A stretch of 34,675 nt of DNA from Pluralibacter sp. (GCF_019237635.1 NZ_JAFAGS010000168.1:1-34675), one strand, 5' to 3'. Shown: positions 1 through 8,258, counted from the stretch's first letter. Notes: a model not told the origin generated them from the letters alone. A program made the numbers and translations.

Positions 1-1074
1 TCGGGCTGGAACTACTGGGTGATGTTCGTGCTGGTCGGCATGGCAGAACTCACCGCCGCCGGTATTTATATGCAGTATTGGTTGCCGGATGTGCCGACCT
101 GGGTCTGGGCGGCGGTGTTCTTTATCATTATCAACGCGGTGAACCTCGTCAATGTGCGTCTGTACGGCGAGACGGAATTCTGGTTTGCGCTGATCAAAGT
201 GCTGGCTATCCTCGGGATGATCGGCTTTGGTCTGTGGATGCTGTTCAGCGGCAACGGCGGCGAGTATGCCTCGCTGGATAACCTCTGGCGTCATGGCGGT
301 TTCCTGGCAACCGGCTGGCACGGGCTGGTGCTGTCGTTGGCGGTGATTATGTTCTCTTTCGGCGGGCTAGAGCTTATCGGCATCACGGCGGCGGAAGCGC
401 GCGACCCGGAAAAAAGCATCCCGAAGGCGGTAAACCAGGTGGTGTACCGTATTCTGTTGTTTTACATCGGCTCTCTGGTGGTGCTGCTGGCGCTGTATCC
501 GTGGGTGAATATTAAATCCGACAGCAGCCCGTTTGTGATGATTTTCCATCATCTCGACAGCAGCGCGGTGGCTTCTGCGCTGAACTTTGTCATTCTGGTG
601 GCCTCGCTGTCGGTCTATAACAGCGGGGTGTACTCCAACAGCCGCATGCTGTTCGGCCTCTCGGTCCAGGGCAATGCGCCGAAATTCCTTACCCGCGTCA
701 GCCGCCGCGGCGTGCCGGTGAACTCGCTGCTGCTGTCCGGCGCGATGACGTCGCTGGTGGTGCTGGTGAACTATCTGCTTCCGCACAAGGCGTTCGGCCT
801 GCTGATGGCGCTGGTGGTGGCGACGCTGCTGCTGAACTGGCTGATGATCTGTATGGCGCATCTTAAGTTTCGCGCCGCGCAGCGCCGGAAAGGACGCGAG
901 CCGAAGTTTCGCGCGCTGTTTGCGCCTGCGAGCAACTATCTGTGTATCGCGTTTTTGCTGATGATCCTCGGACTGATGCTGACGATTGACGACATGCGCC
1001 TGTCCGCCATCCTGCTTCCGGCGTGGGTGGTGTTCCTGTTTATCGCCTTTAAGGTGCTGCGTAAGCGCGGGTAA
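1..1074 (+). CDS. pheP: Phenylalanine permease PheP, 3' part (5' end outside window)
   Basis: The frame is open from base 1, so the start lies outside the window; 357 codons remain of a family that is about 458 residues long, so roughly the first 100 residues are missing. The product is an inner-membrane amino acid/proton symporter of the APC superfamily (aromatic amino acid permease group) that imports phenylalanine. Repeated hydrophobic segments alternate with short loops. The family-typical stretch FGGLELIGITAAEARDPEKSIPKA is visible around window bases 358-430, split here only by its length, and the C-terminus ends in LRKRG as in PheP. The position next to ybdG also matches the E. coli order. 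AroP and other aromatic permeases are close relatives, so the name rests on sequence recall plus synteny. Confidence 0.9.
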   Translation, partial: SGWNYWVMFVLVGMAELTAAGIYMQYWLPDVPTWVWAAVFFIIINAVNLVNVRLYGETEFWFALIKVLAILGMIGFGLWMLFSGNGGEYASLDNLWRHGGFLATGWHGLVLSLAVIMFSFGGLELIGITAAEARDPEKSIPKAVNQVVYRILLFYIGSLVVLLALYPWVNIKSDSSPFVMIFHHLDSSAVASALNFVILVASLSVYNSGVYSNSRMLFGLSVQGNAPKFLTRVSRRGVPVNSLLLSGAMTSLVVLVNYLLPHKAFGLLMALVVATLLLNWLMICMAHLKFRAAQRRKGREPKFRALFAPASNYLCIAFLLMILGLMLTIDDMRLSAILLPAWVVFLFIAFKVLRKRG

Positions 1075-1084
1075 CACGATAAAT

Positions 1085-1113
1085 GCCTCCCTCTGCGCGG
1101 CGCAGAGGGAGGC
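1085..1113. terminator. Hairpin between convergent pheP and ybdG
   Basis: A 13-bp perfect inverted repeat (GCCTCCCTCTGCG at 1085-1097, CGCAGAGGGAGGC at 1101-1113) with a 3-nt loop sits between two convergent stop codons. There is no long T run on the plus side. It is probably a shared bidirectional terminator. Confidence 0.7.
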
Positions 1114-1119
1114 GTCGAA

Positions 1120-2367
1120 CTACTCTGAACTCCTCACATGCGCCAGCGAGCGAATATCGTTGCCGGTCGGCGCCTGATGGATACGCAGGCCGAACTCCTC
1201 GACCACGGCGAAAATATGGTCGAAAATATCCGCCTGAATATTTTCATATTCCGCCCACACCACGGTGTTGGTGAACGCATAAATTTCCAGCGGCAAACCG
1301 TTGGCGTCCGGGGCTAACTGTCTGACCATCAGTGTCATATCTTTACGGATATGCGGGTGATTGCGCAGATAGGCGTTGAGATATACGCGAAAGGTGCCGA
1401 TATTGGTCATCTTTCGGCGGTTGAGCACTGAATCGCCGTGACCGTGCTGCTGGTTCCACGCGTCGATCTCCTGATGACGCTCGTCCATGTACGGCTTCAG
1501 CAGCTTCGCCTGAATTAACCGCTGCCGCTCCTGCTCGTCGAGAAAATGGATGCTGGTGGTATCGATGCTGATGCTGCGCTTGATGCGGCGGCCGCCCGAG
1601 GCCGACATGCCGCTCCAGTTTTTAAACGAATCCGATACCAGCGACCAGGTCGGAATGGTGGTGATGGTATTGTCCCAGTTACGCACCTTGACGGTGGTCA
1701 GGCCGATGTCCGTCACCGCGCCGTCGGCGCCATATTTCGGCATCTCCAGCCAGTCACCCAGACGCAGCATGTCGTTCGCCGAAAGCTGGATCCCCGCCAC
1801 GAGGCCAAGAATCGGGTCTTTAAACACCAGCATCAGCACGGCGGCCATAGCGCCGAGGCCGCTTATCAGAATGGCCGGGGACTGCCCCAGCAGCAGGGAA
1901 ATGATCAGAATGCCGACCAGAATAGCGCTGACCAGTTTGACGCCCTGAAAGATCCCCTTCAGCGGCAGCTGCGAGGCGAAAGTCAATTTCCCCGACAGGT
2001 TCAGCACCACATCGAGTAGCGAGAAAAAAGAGAGCAGGGCGTAGAGCATGACCCACAGCTGAGCGCAGATAATAAGCACGGAAGCCGCATCGCTGCCTTT
2101 TTGCAGCCACAGCACCGCCTGCGCGTTGACGACGATCCCCTGCACGGTGAACGCCAGCCGATGGAAAAGCTTATTCTGGGTAATGATTTGCAGCCACAAA
2201 TGGCTGCTGGCCCGGGCGCGTTTTTCAAAGGCCCGTAATACCAGCCGGTGCAATATTACGTGCAGAATCACGGCGGTCAGAAAAATGATGCCGAAAATAA
2301 TCACCAGTGAGGTGGTGTGATTAATGTCGATGCCAAGTTGTCGAATCGTGGATATTAATTCCTGCAT
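1120..2367 (-). CDS. ybdG: Mechanosensitive channel YbdG (MscS family)
   Basis: The 415-residue product has the length of E. coli YbdG, a MscS-family inner-membrane channel that opens under osmotic downshock. Several hydrophobic helices occupy the N-terminal half. The MscS pore-helix and beta-domain region follows: a glycine/alanine-rich stretch ([20 protein letters not shown]) then [20 protein letters not shown]. The C-terminal half is cytoplasmic. The start is MQELIST at 2367, preceded by AGGAGA about 5 nt upstream on the minus strand; an in-frame start at 2505 would add 46 residues without family support and would run into the divergent gene's promoter. The gene converges on pheP. Confidence 0.93.
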   Translation of the reverse strand: MQELISTIRQLGIDINHTTSLVIIFGIIFLTAVILHVILHRLVLRAFEKRARASSHLWLQIITQNKLFHRLAFTVQGIVVNAQAVLWLQKGSDAASVLIICAQLWVMLYALLSFFSLLDVVLNLSGKLTFASQLPLKGIFQGVKLVSAILVGILIISLLLGQSPAILISGLGAMAAVLMLVFKDPILGLVAGIQLSANDMLRLGDWLEMPKYGADGAVTDIGLTTVKVRNWDNTITTIPTWSLVSDSFKNWSGMSASGGRRIKRSISIDTTSIHFLDEQERQRLIQAKLLKPYMDERHQEIDAWNQQHGHGDSVLNRRKMTNIGTFRVYLNAYLRNHPHIRKDMTLMVRQLAPDANGLPLEIYAFTNTVVWAEYENIQADIFDHIFAVVEEFGLRIHQAPTGNDIRSLAHVRSSE

Positions 2368-2476
2368 AACGTCTCCTGAATTGCCCATGGTCATGATGAC
2401 CGCTGGGTGATGAAGATGCAAACCAGGGGCAACCTGAGTGATATACTCAACAAAAACGCAGCGACAGAGGGACGCG

Positions 2477-3520
2477 ATGAACGTGACACGTAAGCAGGAG
2501 CGCATTATCCGGCGGGCGCTGGCCGACTGGCAGCTGCAGGGCCAGATTACCGATGACGAGCACGCGAAGCTGGCGGCGACGCTGAACGCCGTCGCTTTTG
2601 ACTGGCAGCGCCTGAGCCGCTACGCCTTCTGGACGGCGATAGCCTGCGTACTGATAGCCCTGGCGAGCTTCTTTGCCGACAGCGAACTGGTGGAGTATCT
2701 GCTTGCGCTGTTTTCTTATTCCGGGCTGATGCGCATTGGCGCTCCGCTGGTGCTGGCTGTCGTTTTCTATCTGTGGGGGTTTCGCCGCCAGCAGCGGGAA
2801 ACGCAGTGGCATTACAGTACCGAAGCGATACTGTTTCTCGGCGTGGTCTTTACCGCGCTGATGCTGTGGCAGCTTGGCGAACGGCTGGATAACGGCAGCG
2901 GACACGTTGCCCCTCTGTTTTTGATCGGCTGCGCGATTTATGGCGTGGTGGCCTGGTTCGGGCGTTCCACAATGGTGTGGCTCTTTTTCCTGCTGGCGCT
3001 GGGCAACTGGTTCGGCGCGGAAACCGGCTATGTCTCCGGCTGGGGAGCTTACTGGTTGGGCATGAACTACCCCATCCGCTTTGTGCTGTTCGGCGGCGCG
3101 CTGCTGCTCGCCTGCTTTCTGCTGCGCGACGTGCTGGCAAAGCGTCGGTTGTTCATCATCAGTAAAGCGATGGGGCTGACTTACCTGTTTATCGCCCTGT
3201 GGATCATGTCCATTTTCGGCAACTACGATCTCGACAACTGGAGCAGCGTGACCCGCGAAGCGCTAATCCCGTGGGCGCTGTTGTTCGCCGTCGCCGCCGG
3301 ACTCTGTATTTATATCAGCCTGAAAACCGACGACGGTATGCTGCGCGGTTTTGGCCTGACTTTTCTGGGCATCAACCTCTATACCCGCTTTTTCGAATAC
3401 TTCTGGGACAGCCTGCATAAGGTGGTATTTTTCCTCATTCTCGCCGTTTCACTGGCGGTGGTGGGGCGGTATGCGGAAAGGATTTGGCATGCGGGAGAAC
3501 GTAAACCGGCAGAGAAATAA
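2477..3520 (+). CDS. DUF2157-type multi-pass inner membrane protein
   Basis: The product is 347 residues. The N-terminus is hydrophilic and basic ([19 protein letters not shown]) and is followed by about ten hydrophobic segments, a layout typical of DUF2157/YbdG-neighbour membrane proteins of unknown function. The start at 2477 has AGAGGG five bases upstream; an earlier in-frame start at 2438 would lack this site. The gene is transcribed divergently from ybdG and is absent from this position in E. coli as I recall it. No catalytic motif is visible, so I assign no function. It ends in a charged tail, and the promoter region of the toxin-antitoxin pair follows. Confidence 0.75.
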   Translation: MNVTRKQERIIRRALADWQLQGQITDDEHAKLAATLNAVAFDWQRLSRYAFWTAIACVLIALASFFADSELVEYLLALFSYSGLMRIGAPLVLAVVFYLWGFRRQQRETQWHYSTEAILFLGVVFTALMLWQLGERLDNGSGHVAPLFLIGCAIYGVVAWFGRSTMVWLFFLLALGNWFGAETGYVSGWGAYWLGMNYPIRFVLFGGALLLACFLLRDVLAKRRLFIISKAMGLTYLFIALWIMSIFGNYDLDNWSSVTREALIPWALLFAVAAGLCIYISLKTDDGMLRGFGLTFLGINLYTRFFEYFWDSLHKVVFFLILAVSLAVVGRYAERIWHAGERKPAEK

Positions 3521-3567
3521 CCTTTTCTGAAAGACGCTTCCATTTTTTCCCTGAAATTCTGAACCTC

Positions 3568-3611
3568 TTAGCCTGCTGCAATATGCTACAGGCTAAAGGG
3601 GCTAATTTAGC
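3568..3611. promoter_or_regulatory. Inverted repeats in the toxin-antitoxin promoter region
   Basis: Two inverted repeats lie just upstream of the toxin: TTAGCCTG (3568-3575) with CAGGCTAA (3589-3596), and GCTAA-T-TTAGC (3601-3611). The octamer ATATGCTA occurs at 3581-3588 and again at 3631-3638, the second copy overlapping a plausible -10 (TATGCT). Palindromes here fit autorepression by the antitoxin. The assignment is inferred from position; part of the first repeat could instead be a terminator. Confidence 0.5.
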
Positions 3612-3660
3612 TTTTAAGGCAAATTGCATTATATGCTAATATTTCAGGGGGCAGAGCAAC

Positions 3661-3990
3661 ATGTTCAGATTGCTGGTACATGAAAAGGTCAGGGACGAGC
3701 TTATTGCTCTACCTGTGGTGGTGCAGGCGAAGCTCATCCGCCAACTGGATAAACTTCGATTGAATCCTCTGGCGCTGCGTGAGCCAGACAGTAAGCCATT
3801 GGGGAACGGACTCTATGAGATTCGCACATTAGGCGCGATTCAAAGCCGGGGTATTTACGTTTACCAACATGGGAAAACGCTTTGGTTGCTGCGTGTTTTT
3901 GTGAAAAGAACGCAGAAGACGCCTGTCGCTGAGATTTCCCTGGCGTTGAAGCGGTTAAAGGAGATGCAAAGTGAGCAAGAAGAAAATTGA
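3661..3990 (+). CDS. RelE/HigB-type toxin (Gp49-like)
   Basis: A 109-residue basic protein with the RelE/ParE-superfamily pattern of HigB/Gp49-like toxins: an N-terminal helical hairpin (KVRDELIALPVVVQAKLIRQ), then the strand block YEIRTLG (about residues 51-57), IYVYQHGKTLWLLRVFVKR (about 68-86), and a C-terminal helix with EISLALKRLKEM. Members are ribosome-dependent mRNA interferases. GGGG lies 9-13 bases upstream of the ATG. The last 20 bases overlap the antitoxin gene, which comes second, the order seen in HigBA systems. The exact subfamily and activity are inferred. Confidence 0.82.
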   Translation: MFRLLVHEKVRDELIALPVVVQAKLIRQLDKLRLNPLALREPDSKPLGNGLYEIRTLGAIQSRGIYVYQHGKTLWLLRVFVKRTQKTPVAEISLALKRLKEMQSEQEEN

Positions 3991-4258
3991 CTGGGATGAA
4001 TTGCGGGCTGAAATGCTGGCGCAGCCTGGCGTTCAGGCCGCATTTGACGCAGAAGAGCGGCAAGAGCGATTACGTGAGATGCTGGCGCAGTGGCGTCAGC
4101 ACGCAGGGCTTACACGCAATCAGGTAGCCCTACGAATGGGAGTGAGTGCGCCGACGGTTTCGCGGATGGAGGCTAACGTGACGCGCGCAAGCCTGGACAC
4201 GCTAACGCGTTACGCGCTGGCGTGCGGCATCGAGCATCCGCAGGTTCTGCTTTACTGA
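3971..4258 (+). CDS. HigA-type XRE-family antitoxin
   Basis: A 95-residue protein with an acidic N-terminal half (DAEERQERLREMLAQWRQ) and a Cro/CI helix-turn-helix in the C-terminal half (LTRNQVALRMGVSAPTVSRME, about residues 48-68). It should neutralise the toxin encoded just upstream and repress the shared promoter. The start codon is GTG at 3971 with AAGGAG seven bases upstream, inside the toxin gene, so the two genes are translationally coupled. A strong hairpin follows the stop. The pair sits between ybdG/DUF2157 and nfsB, which are contiguous in E. coli as I recall, so it looks inserted. Confidence 0.85.
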   Translation: MSKKKIDWDELRAEMLAQPGVQAAFDAEERQERLREMLAQWRQHAGLTRNQVALRMGVSAPTVSRMEANVTRASLDTLTRYALACGIEHPQVLLY

Positions 4259-4260
4259 GA

Positions 4261-4287
4261 TTTGCCCGGCGGTTGCCGCCGGGCAAA
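4261..4287. terminator. Hairpin between antitoxin gene and nfsB
   Basis: A 12-bp perfect stem, TTTGCCCGGCGG (4261-4272) with CCGCCGGGCAAA (4276-4287), and a 3-nt loop lie between two convergent stop codons. The A/T ends of the stem give either strand a short U run, so it can terminate in both directions. Confidence 0.8.
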
Positions 4288-4291
4288 GCGA

Positions 4292-4945
4292 TCAAATCTC
4301 GGTCAGCGTGACGCTTAGCGGCAGGCGGGATTTCGGCAGGCTGGCGTTGAAGTCTTCAACGCTGTGATGGCCTACCGGCACGACCACCAGACTGGTGAAG
4401 CCTTTTTCTTTCAGACCAAATTCCGCATCAAGGATGGCGGCGTCGAAACCTTCAATCGGCACGGCGTCGAGACCCATGGCGGCCACGCCCAGCAGGAAAT
4501 TGCCGACGTTGAGGTACACCTGTTTTGCCATCCACTGCTCGTCATCCTTCAGCTCGACGCGGTGCATATCGGCAAAGAAGCGGCGACCTTTGTTGTTAGC
4601 GGCTTTCGCCTCCGGGGTCGCAAAACGCCCGTCGGCTTCTTCCTGATCCACCACGCAATCCAGCCATGCATCGTCCATCGCGGTTTTAGCGCAGAACACC
4701 ACCACGTGAGAAGCATCCAGCATTTTACGTTCATTGAATACGTAGCTGCCTGCGGCGGAAGCCGCCACGCGCGCTTTCCCGGCCTCGGTGCTGGCGACGA
4801 TAAAGTGCCATGGCTGGGAGTTGGTGCTCGATGGGCTGAACTGCAGCAGGGTTTTCAACTGCCCGGCCTGGTCGGCGGTCAGTTTTTTACTGGCGTCGAA
4901 CGCTTTGGTTGAGTGGCGTTTCAGGGCAACAGATACGATATCCAT
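4292..4945 (-). CDS. nfsB: Oxygen-insensitive NAD(P)H nitroreductase NfsB
   Basis: A 217-residue FMN-dependent flavoprotein that reduces nitroaromatics and quinones by two electrons in the cytoplasm; loss of it gives nitrofuran resistance in E. coli. Recognisable segments are the N-terminus [17 protein letters not shown], the FMN-binding region [17 protein letters not shown] (about residues 35-51), and the C-terminal [13 protein letters not shown]. Length equals that of E. coli NfsB. AGGAG lies upstream of the ATG on the minus strand. The gene lies close to the ramA locus, and nfsB is known to respond to MarA-like activators in E. coli; I could not find a convincing marbox upstream. Confidence 0.95.
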   Translation of the reverse strand: MDIVSVALKRHSTKAFDASKKLTADQAGQLKTLLQFSPSSTNSQPWHFIVASTEAGKARVAASAAGSYVFNERKMLDASHVVVFCAKTAMDDAWLDCVVDQEEADGRFATPEAKAANNKGRRFFADMHRVELKDDEQWMAKQVYLNVGNFLLGVAAMGLDAVPIEGFDAAILDAEFGLKEKGFTSLVVVPVGHHSVEDFNASLPKSRLPLSVTLTEI

Positions 4946-5067
4946 AATGGCTCCTCAGAAAATGATATCGCCGTGGTTCGGCGTATTAGGTGGGAGCAGA
5001 GTACAGGGTTCGCAAGCGCTTGATAAGGGCCAAAAATGGGATAACACGTGTTTGCCGGAGCGGAAAA

Positions 5068-5436
5068 TCACGCCGGACGCAGGCGTTTTTGACGGCTTTT
5101 GGGCAGCTTGTCGACCACCAGATGCCATGACGCGTCAATCAGGCTTTCGAGCAGATCCGGCTGAATGTCATCACCGCCGTAGACGGAAATCCAGTGTTTT
5201 TTGTTGAGGTGGTATCCGGGCTGAACGCTCGGATAGATGGCCTGATGCAGCAGCGAGAGCGCCGGGTCGGCCTTGAGGCTAATCAGCGGACGACCGCGCA
5301 GGCTCATCGCTATCATAAAAATCTTACCGTCCACCTTAAAGACGTCGTATTCCGGACCAAACGGCCAGCAGTGTTCAGCGAACGGATACTCCTGCGCCAC
5401 GCGCAGCGCGTGGGCGACTAACGCATCGCCATTCAT
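5068..5436 (-). CDS. ybdF: YbdF-like MmcQ/YjbR family protein
   Basis: A 122-residue small cytoplasmic protein of the MmcQ/YjbR family (CyaY-like fold, possible DNA-binding; function unknown). Diagnostic stretches are [19 protein letters not shown] (about residues 23-41) and [20 protein letters not shown] (about 67-86). The start at 5436 has GAGGAGG upstream, and its ATG overlaps the ramR stop in an ATGA motif (5433-5436), so it is translationally coupled to ramR. It ends in a basic tail ([10 protein letters not shown]). In E. coli ybdF also follows nfsB, so the coupling to ramR is explained by the placement of the ram locus. Confidence 0.88.
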   Translation of the reverse strand: MNGDALVAHALRVAQEYPFAEHCWPFGPEYDVFKVDGKIFMIAMSLRGRPLISLKADPALSLLHQAIYPSVQPGYHLNKKHWISVYGGDDIQPDLLESLIDASWHLVVDKLPKSRQKRLRPA

Positions 5437-6017
5437 GGTGCTTCCTCCTCGGCCAGCGCCCGCCACATAGCTTCAAAACCGAGCGCAATAAGCGCCTGCG
5501 CGCGCGGCGGTTCATGTCTGGCGAACTCAATCGTCGTCTCCGCCAGCGCCAGGAACAGCGCATCGCCAAAGGGCTGATAATCCCCCACCAGAAAGACCTC
5601 GCGCACTGAGCGTTTACAGAGCTCCTGTAGTTCAGGGTACATATCGCTTGCCTGCTGTTTGGTGGCGTCCGTGATCCGCTCGCTCAGCGCCATACGGCGA
5701 ATCGCTTTGTGACGAACGGGATTGCGGATCCCCCAGTCAATATAGTTGTTCCAGATGTGGCGCGTATTCTCTTTTGGCGTGGTGACATCGGGGGTCGGGC
5801 GGGCGAGCAGCGCCTGCAGCATATCGGCTTTGATATCGAGGTAAAGTGCGTTTAACAGGTCGTCTTTGGTGGCGAAATAGCGAAACAGCGTACCTTCCGC
5901 TACCCCGGCGTTGCGGGCGATCACGGCGGTCGATGCCGCAACCCCGGACTGGGCGAATGCAGCGGTTGCAGCCTCAAGTAACGCTTGTTTTTTATCTTCG
6001 CTTTTCGGACGAGCCAC
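5433..6017 (-). CDS. ramR: TetR-family repressor RamR
   Basis: A 194-residue TetR/AcrR regulator matching RamR, the repressor of ramA. The N-terminus [17 protein letters not shown] and the HTH ([20 protein letters not shown], about residues 32-51) match RamR as I know it from Klebsiella and Salmonella. The C-terminal ligand domain binds bile acids and cationic drugs in RamR, relieving repression of ramA and so raising AcrAB-TolC. The start codon is GTG at 6017 with a GAGG motif upstream. No stop or frameshift is visible, so the repressor appears intact. It is divergent from romA-ramA and coupled to ybdF by a 4-base overlap. Confidence 0.93.
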   Translation of the reverse strand: MARPKSEDKKQALLEAATAAFAQSGVAASTAVIARNAGVAEGTLFRYFATKDDLLNALYLDIKADMLQALLARPTPDVTTPKENTRHIWNNYIDWGIRNPVRHKAIRRMALSERITDATKQQASDMYPELQELCKRSVREVFLVGDYQPFGDALFLALAETTIEFARHEPPRAQALIALGFEAMWRALAEEEAP

Positions 6018-6107
6018 TACACTTTACCTCACAGTCTGGAAAAAACACCGATTGAAGCATGCCGGTTGCGCCACTTCAACGCTGAATGTCAAAAATTGAA
6101 AATCGTC

Positions 6108-6135
6108 TTGACGACCCTCGTTCTGTTCCTATAAT
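6108..6135 (+). promoter_or_regulatory. romA-ramA promoter (-35/-10)
   Basis: TTGACG (6108-6113) and TATAAT (6130-6135), separated by 16 bases, form a near-consensus sigma-70 promoter reading toward romA. Its -10 box overlaps the start of the RamR operator, which explains steric repression. Confidence 0.85.
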
Positions 6136-6153
6136 GAGTGCTTACTCACTCAT
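6134..6153. promoter_or_regulatory. RamR operator
   Basis: ATGAGTG-N6-CACTCAT is a perfect 7+7 inverted repeat and matches the palindrome described for RamR binding upstream of ramA in Salmonella and Klebsiella. It lies in the ramR-romA divergent region and overlaps the -10 box. No mutation is visible, so repression should be normal. Confidence 0.92.
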
Positions 6154-6195
6154 AATCAAGTTTCTCAATATCGTCTGCCGTTTCGTGGTCAGGAT

Positions 6196-7296
6196 ATGAA
6201 GCGATGCTTTATCAGCGTGGTTGCCATCATGTTAATTGCCAGTGCAGCGAGTTTACCGTTTGTGTTGAATGCCGGTTTTGGTCAGACGCCTCAGGGCGCG
6301 CAGTTAAACATCGTGGAGCGCTCCGCGCAGTACCGTGATGGGGCGTTTCATAATCAGCTACCGACGCCGGGCTTTACCGGGGAGAAAACCAGGCTGGCGG
6401 TCTGGTGGGAATTCCTGACCGCGAAACGCGAAAACGCGCGTCCGGCGCAGCCGTTGCCGCGGGTGAATACCTGTCTTGCCAGCCTGCCGTCTCAGCAGGA
6501 GGTGATGATTTGGCTGGGGCACTCCTCATGGTATTTGCAGCTTTCCGGGCAGCGCATTCTGATAGACCCGGTTTTTAGCAGCTATGCCGCGCCGTTTTCG
6601 TTCCTCAACAAAGCGTTTGATGGCGACTACCCGTGGACGGCGCAGAGCATGCCGGAGATAGACCTGCTGATTATCTCCCATGACCACTACGACCACCTCG
6701 ACTACGCCACCATCCGGGCGCTGATGCCGAAAGTCCGCCGGGTGATTACGCCGTTGGGCGTGGGCTCGCATCTGCGTTACTGGGGGATGAACCCTGACAT
6801 CATCACTGAAGCCGACTGGCAGCAACAGGTCAGGGTCAACGATGCGCTGACGGTACATGTACTGCCCGCGCGCCACTTTTCCGGCCGCGGTCTTAAGCGC
6901 AACCAGACGCTGTGGGGCAGCTTCATGTTCGTTACGCCGCAGCGGAACGTCTACTACAGCGGCGACAGCGGCTACGGCCCGCATTTTAAGGCGATCGGCT
7001 GTCAGTTTGGCCGTGTTGATTTCGCGATCATGGAAAACGGTCAGTACGACCAGGACTGGAAGTACGTTCACATGATGCCGGAAGAAACCGCGCAGGCGGC
7101 GGTAGACCTTAATGCCCGCGCGGTGCTGCCGGGTCATTCGGGGCGCTTTGTGCTGGCGAAACATACCTGGGACGACCCGTATAAAAAACTGGCGCAGGAG
7201 AGCGAAGGGAAGCCGTATCGCCTGTTGACGCCAGTGCAAGGGGAGCCGGTATGGGTGGCGAACCCGCATCAACAATTTCGGGTCTGGTGGGAATGA
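6196..7296 (+). CDS. romA: RomA, metallo-beta-lactamase-fold protein
   Basis: A 366-residue member of the metallo-beta-lactamase fold (NAPE-PLD/UlaG-like group), encoded upstream of ramA as in Klebsiella and Enterobacter. An N-terminal hydrophobic segment (about residues 5-27) suggests a membrane anchor or signal sequence. The zinc motif HxHxDH is present (H162, H164, D166, H167), followed by LPARHFSG, the YYSGDSGYG aspartate and the LPGHSGRF histidine, so the metal site looks complete. The substrate is unknown; early work linked romA overexpression to reduced outer-membrane porins. AGGA lies very close to the ATG. The gene is co-directional with ramA, 32 bases upstream, under the RamR-controlled promoter. 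Confidence 0.9.
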   Translation: MKRCFISVVAIMLIASAASLPFVLNAGFGQTPQGAQLNIVERSAQYRDGAFHNQLPTPGFTGEKTRLAVWWEFLTAKRENARPAQPLPRVNTCLASLPSQQEVMIWLGHSSWYLQLSGQRILIDPVFSSYAAPFSFLNKAFDGDYPWTAQSMPEIDLLIISHDHYDHLDYATIRALMPKVRRVITPLGVGSHLRYWGMNPDIITEADWQQQVRVNDALTVHVLPARHFSGRGLKRNQTLWGSFMFVTPQRNVYYSGDSGYGPHFKAIGCQFGRVDFAIMENGQYDQDWKYVHMMPEETAQAAVDLNARAVLPGHSGRFVLAKHTWDDPYKKLAQESEGKPYRLLTPVQGEPVWVANPHQQFRVWWE

Positions 7297-7328
7297 CCGC
7301 CAGACTATTTACAACAGGGGAAGGAAAT

Positions 7329-7670
7329 ATGACGATTTCCGCTCAGGTGATTGACACCATCGTTGAATGGATCGACGACAACTTACACCAGCCGTTGCGC
7401 ATTGAGGATATCGCCCGTCACGCGGGCTATTCGAAATGGCATCTGCAACGTTTGTTTGTCCAGCATAAAGGGGAGAACCTGGGGCGCTATATCCGCAAAC
7501 GCAAGCTGCTGCTGGCGGCGCAGGATCTGCGCGACACCAACCAGAAGGTCTACGACATTTGCCTGAAATACGGCTTTGATTCGCAGCAAACCTTCACCCG
7601 CATCTTTACCCGCACCTTCAAACAGCCTCCGGGCGCCTGGCGCAAAGAACATCAGACCCAGACGCACTAA
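7329..7670 (+). CDS. ramA: AraC-family transcriptional activator RamA
   Basis: A 113-residue AraC/XylS single-domain activator of the MarA/SoxS/Rob/RamA group. RamA binds marboxes and activates acrAB, tolC and related genes, giving multidrug resistance. Two HTHs are visible: IEDIARHAGYSKWHLQRLFV (about residues 25-44) and VYDICLKYGFDSQQTFTRIF (about 74-93). The length equals RamA of Klebsiella and the N-terminus MTISAQVIDTIVEWID matches. The ATG at 7329 is preceded by GGGGAAGGAA; longer in-frame starts run into romA. It can be read through from romA, and a further promoter inside the romA 3' end is possible but not seen. A terminator follows. Confidence 0.95.
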   Translation: MTISAQVIDTIVEWIDDNLHQPLRIEDIARHAGYSKWHLQRLFVQHKGENLGRYIRKRKLLLAAQDLRDTNQKVYDICLKYGFDSQQTFTRIFTRTFKQPPGAWRKEHQTQTH

Positions 7671-7677
7671 CCGCCTC

Positions 7678-7709
7678 GCCTGCCGCACTCCGGCGGGCGT
7701 TGTTGTTTT
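7678..7709 (+). terminator. ramA rho-independent terminator
   Basis: The stem GCCTGCCG (7678-7685) pairs with CGGCGGGC (7691-7698) with one G-T pair and a 5-nt loop, followed by TTGTTGTTTT. This is a good terminator for ramA; its T run reaches the ybdJ stop. Confidence 0.8.
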
Positions 7710-7950
7710 ATCCCCCTGATACGCGACGCCAGACATAGCGCAGGATAAAGAACTCGATAGCGCCAAGCGCTAAAAACCAGACGCAAAAGAGCAGGGTATA
7801 GAGCTGGTTGAGATCCATTAGATGGAACGTCTCCACCAGTTTTTGCGCCAGCGTCAACCCCAGGGAGGGCGCTGGCAGCAGCAGGCAAGAGAGCAATGCC
7901 ATCAGTAAAATGCCGCCAGCGGTCAACAGCGATTCGAGCGGATGTTTCAT
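7708..7950 (-). CDS. ybdJ: Small inner membrane protein YbdJ (DUF1158)
   Basis: An 80-residue protein with two hydrophobic segments (about residues 8-25 and 50-71) joined by a short loop, and a basic C-terminus (RYVWRRVSGG). It matches YbdJ, a DUF1158 inner membrane protein of unknown function. It converges with ramA. In E. coli ybdJ is followed by ybdK and hokE before entD; neither is present here. Confidence 0.85.
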   Translation of the reverse strand: MKHPLESLLTAGGILLMALLSCLLLPAPSLGLTLAQKLVETFHLMDLNQLYTLLFCVWFLALGAIEFFILRYVWRRVSGG

Positions 7951-8258
7951 TGTTATGTTAATCGTCAGTTAAAAATTATATTCTCCGGGAATTTTATCAA
8001 TAACGCAATGCTCACAATGGCGCATTATTTTATCAATAATGAAATATCAGTATTACGACGATTCTCTTAATTCAGTTTTGAATATTGCGTTGGAATAATT
8101 TTCTTTCCGTTAATATAAATCTTGTTTAAATATATTATGTGTTGGCCCGAAATTTATTTCAGGCTTTCCGCTTACCGGAATTTAAAAGGTGGAGCGCTCC
8201 CTGATGGTTGGATGTCCAACTTTGGGGGGCACTTCACATCAGACGGCTTTCTCTCTCG
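7951..8258. other. AT-rich gene-free interval between ybdJ and entD
   Basis: This interval of 308 bases is strikingly AT-rich against its flanks and I see no gene in it. It takes the place of E. coli ybdK/hokE. It holds a 13-base direct repeat (ATTTTATCAATAA at 7991-8003 and 8027-8039), a perfect palindrome GGAGCGCTCC (8191-8200) and a possible IS3-family end at 8213-8236. The ybdJ promoter should lie at its left edge. Confidence 0.8.
8213..8236 (-). mobile_element. Possible lone IS3-family (IS150-type) terminal inverted repeat
   Basis: Read on the minus strand this is TGAAGTGCCCCCCAAAG then TTGGACA. It begins with the TG dinucleotide and has the TGNANTGCNCCC...GTTGGACA pattern that I associate with IS150-group ends of the IS3 family. 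No transposase remains on either side and no partner end was found. It may be a relic of an insertion that deleted ybdK/hokE, or chance similarity. Confidence 0.45.

Noticed and set aside
4946-5067. A marbox upstream of nfsB (GCGCTTGATAAGGGCCAAA)
   Set aside because: The spacing between the GCAC-like and RYYAAA-like parts is 7-9 bases rather than 5, so it does not match the consensus. A palindrome CAAGCGCTTG (5013-5022) is present but of unknown meaning.
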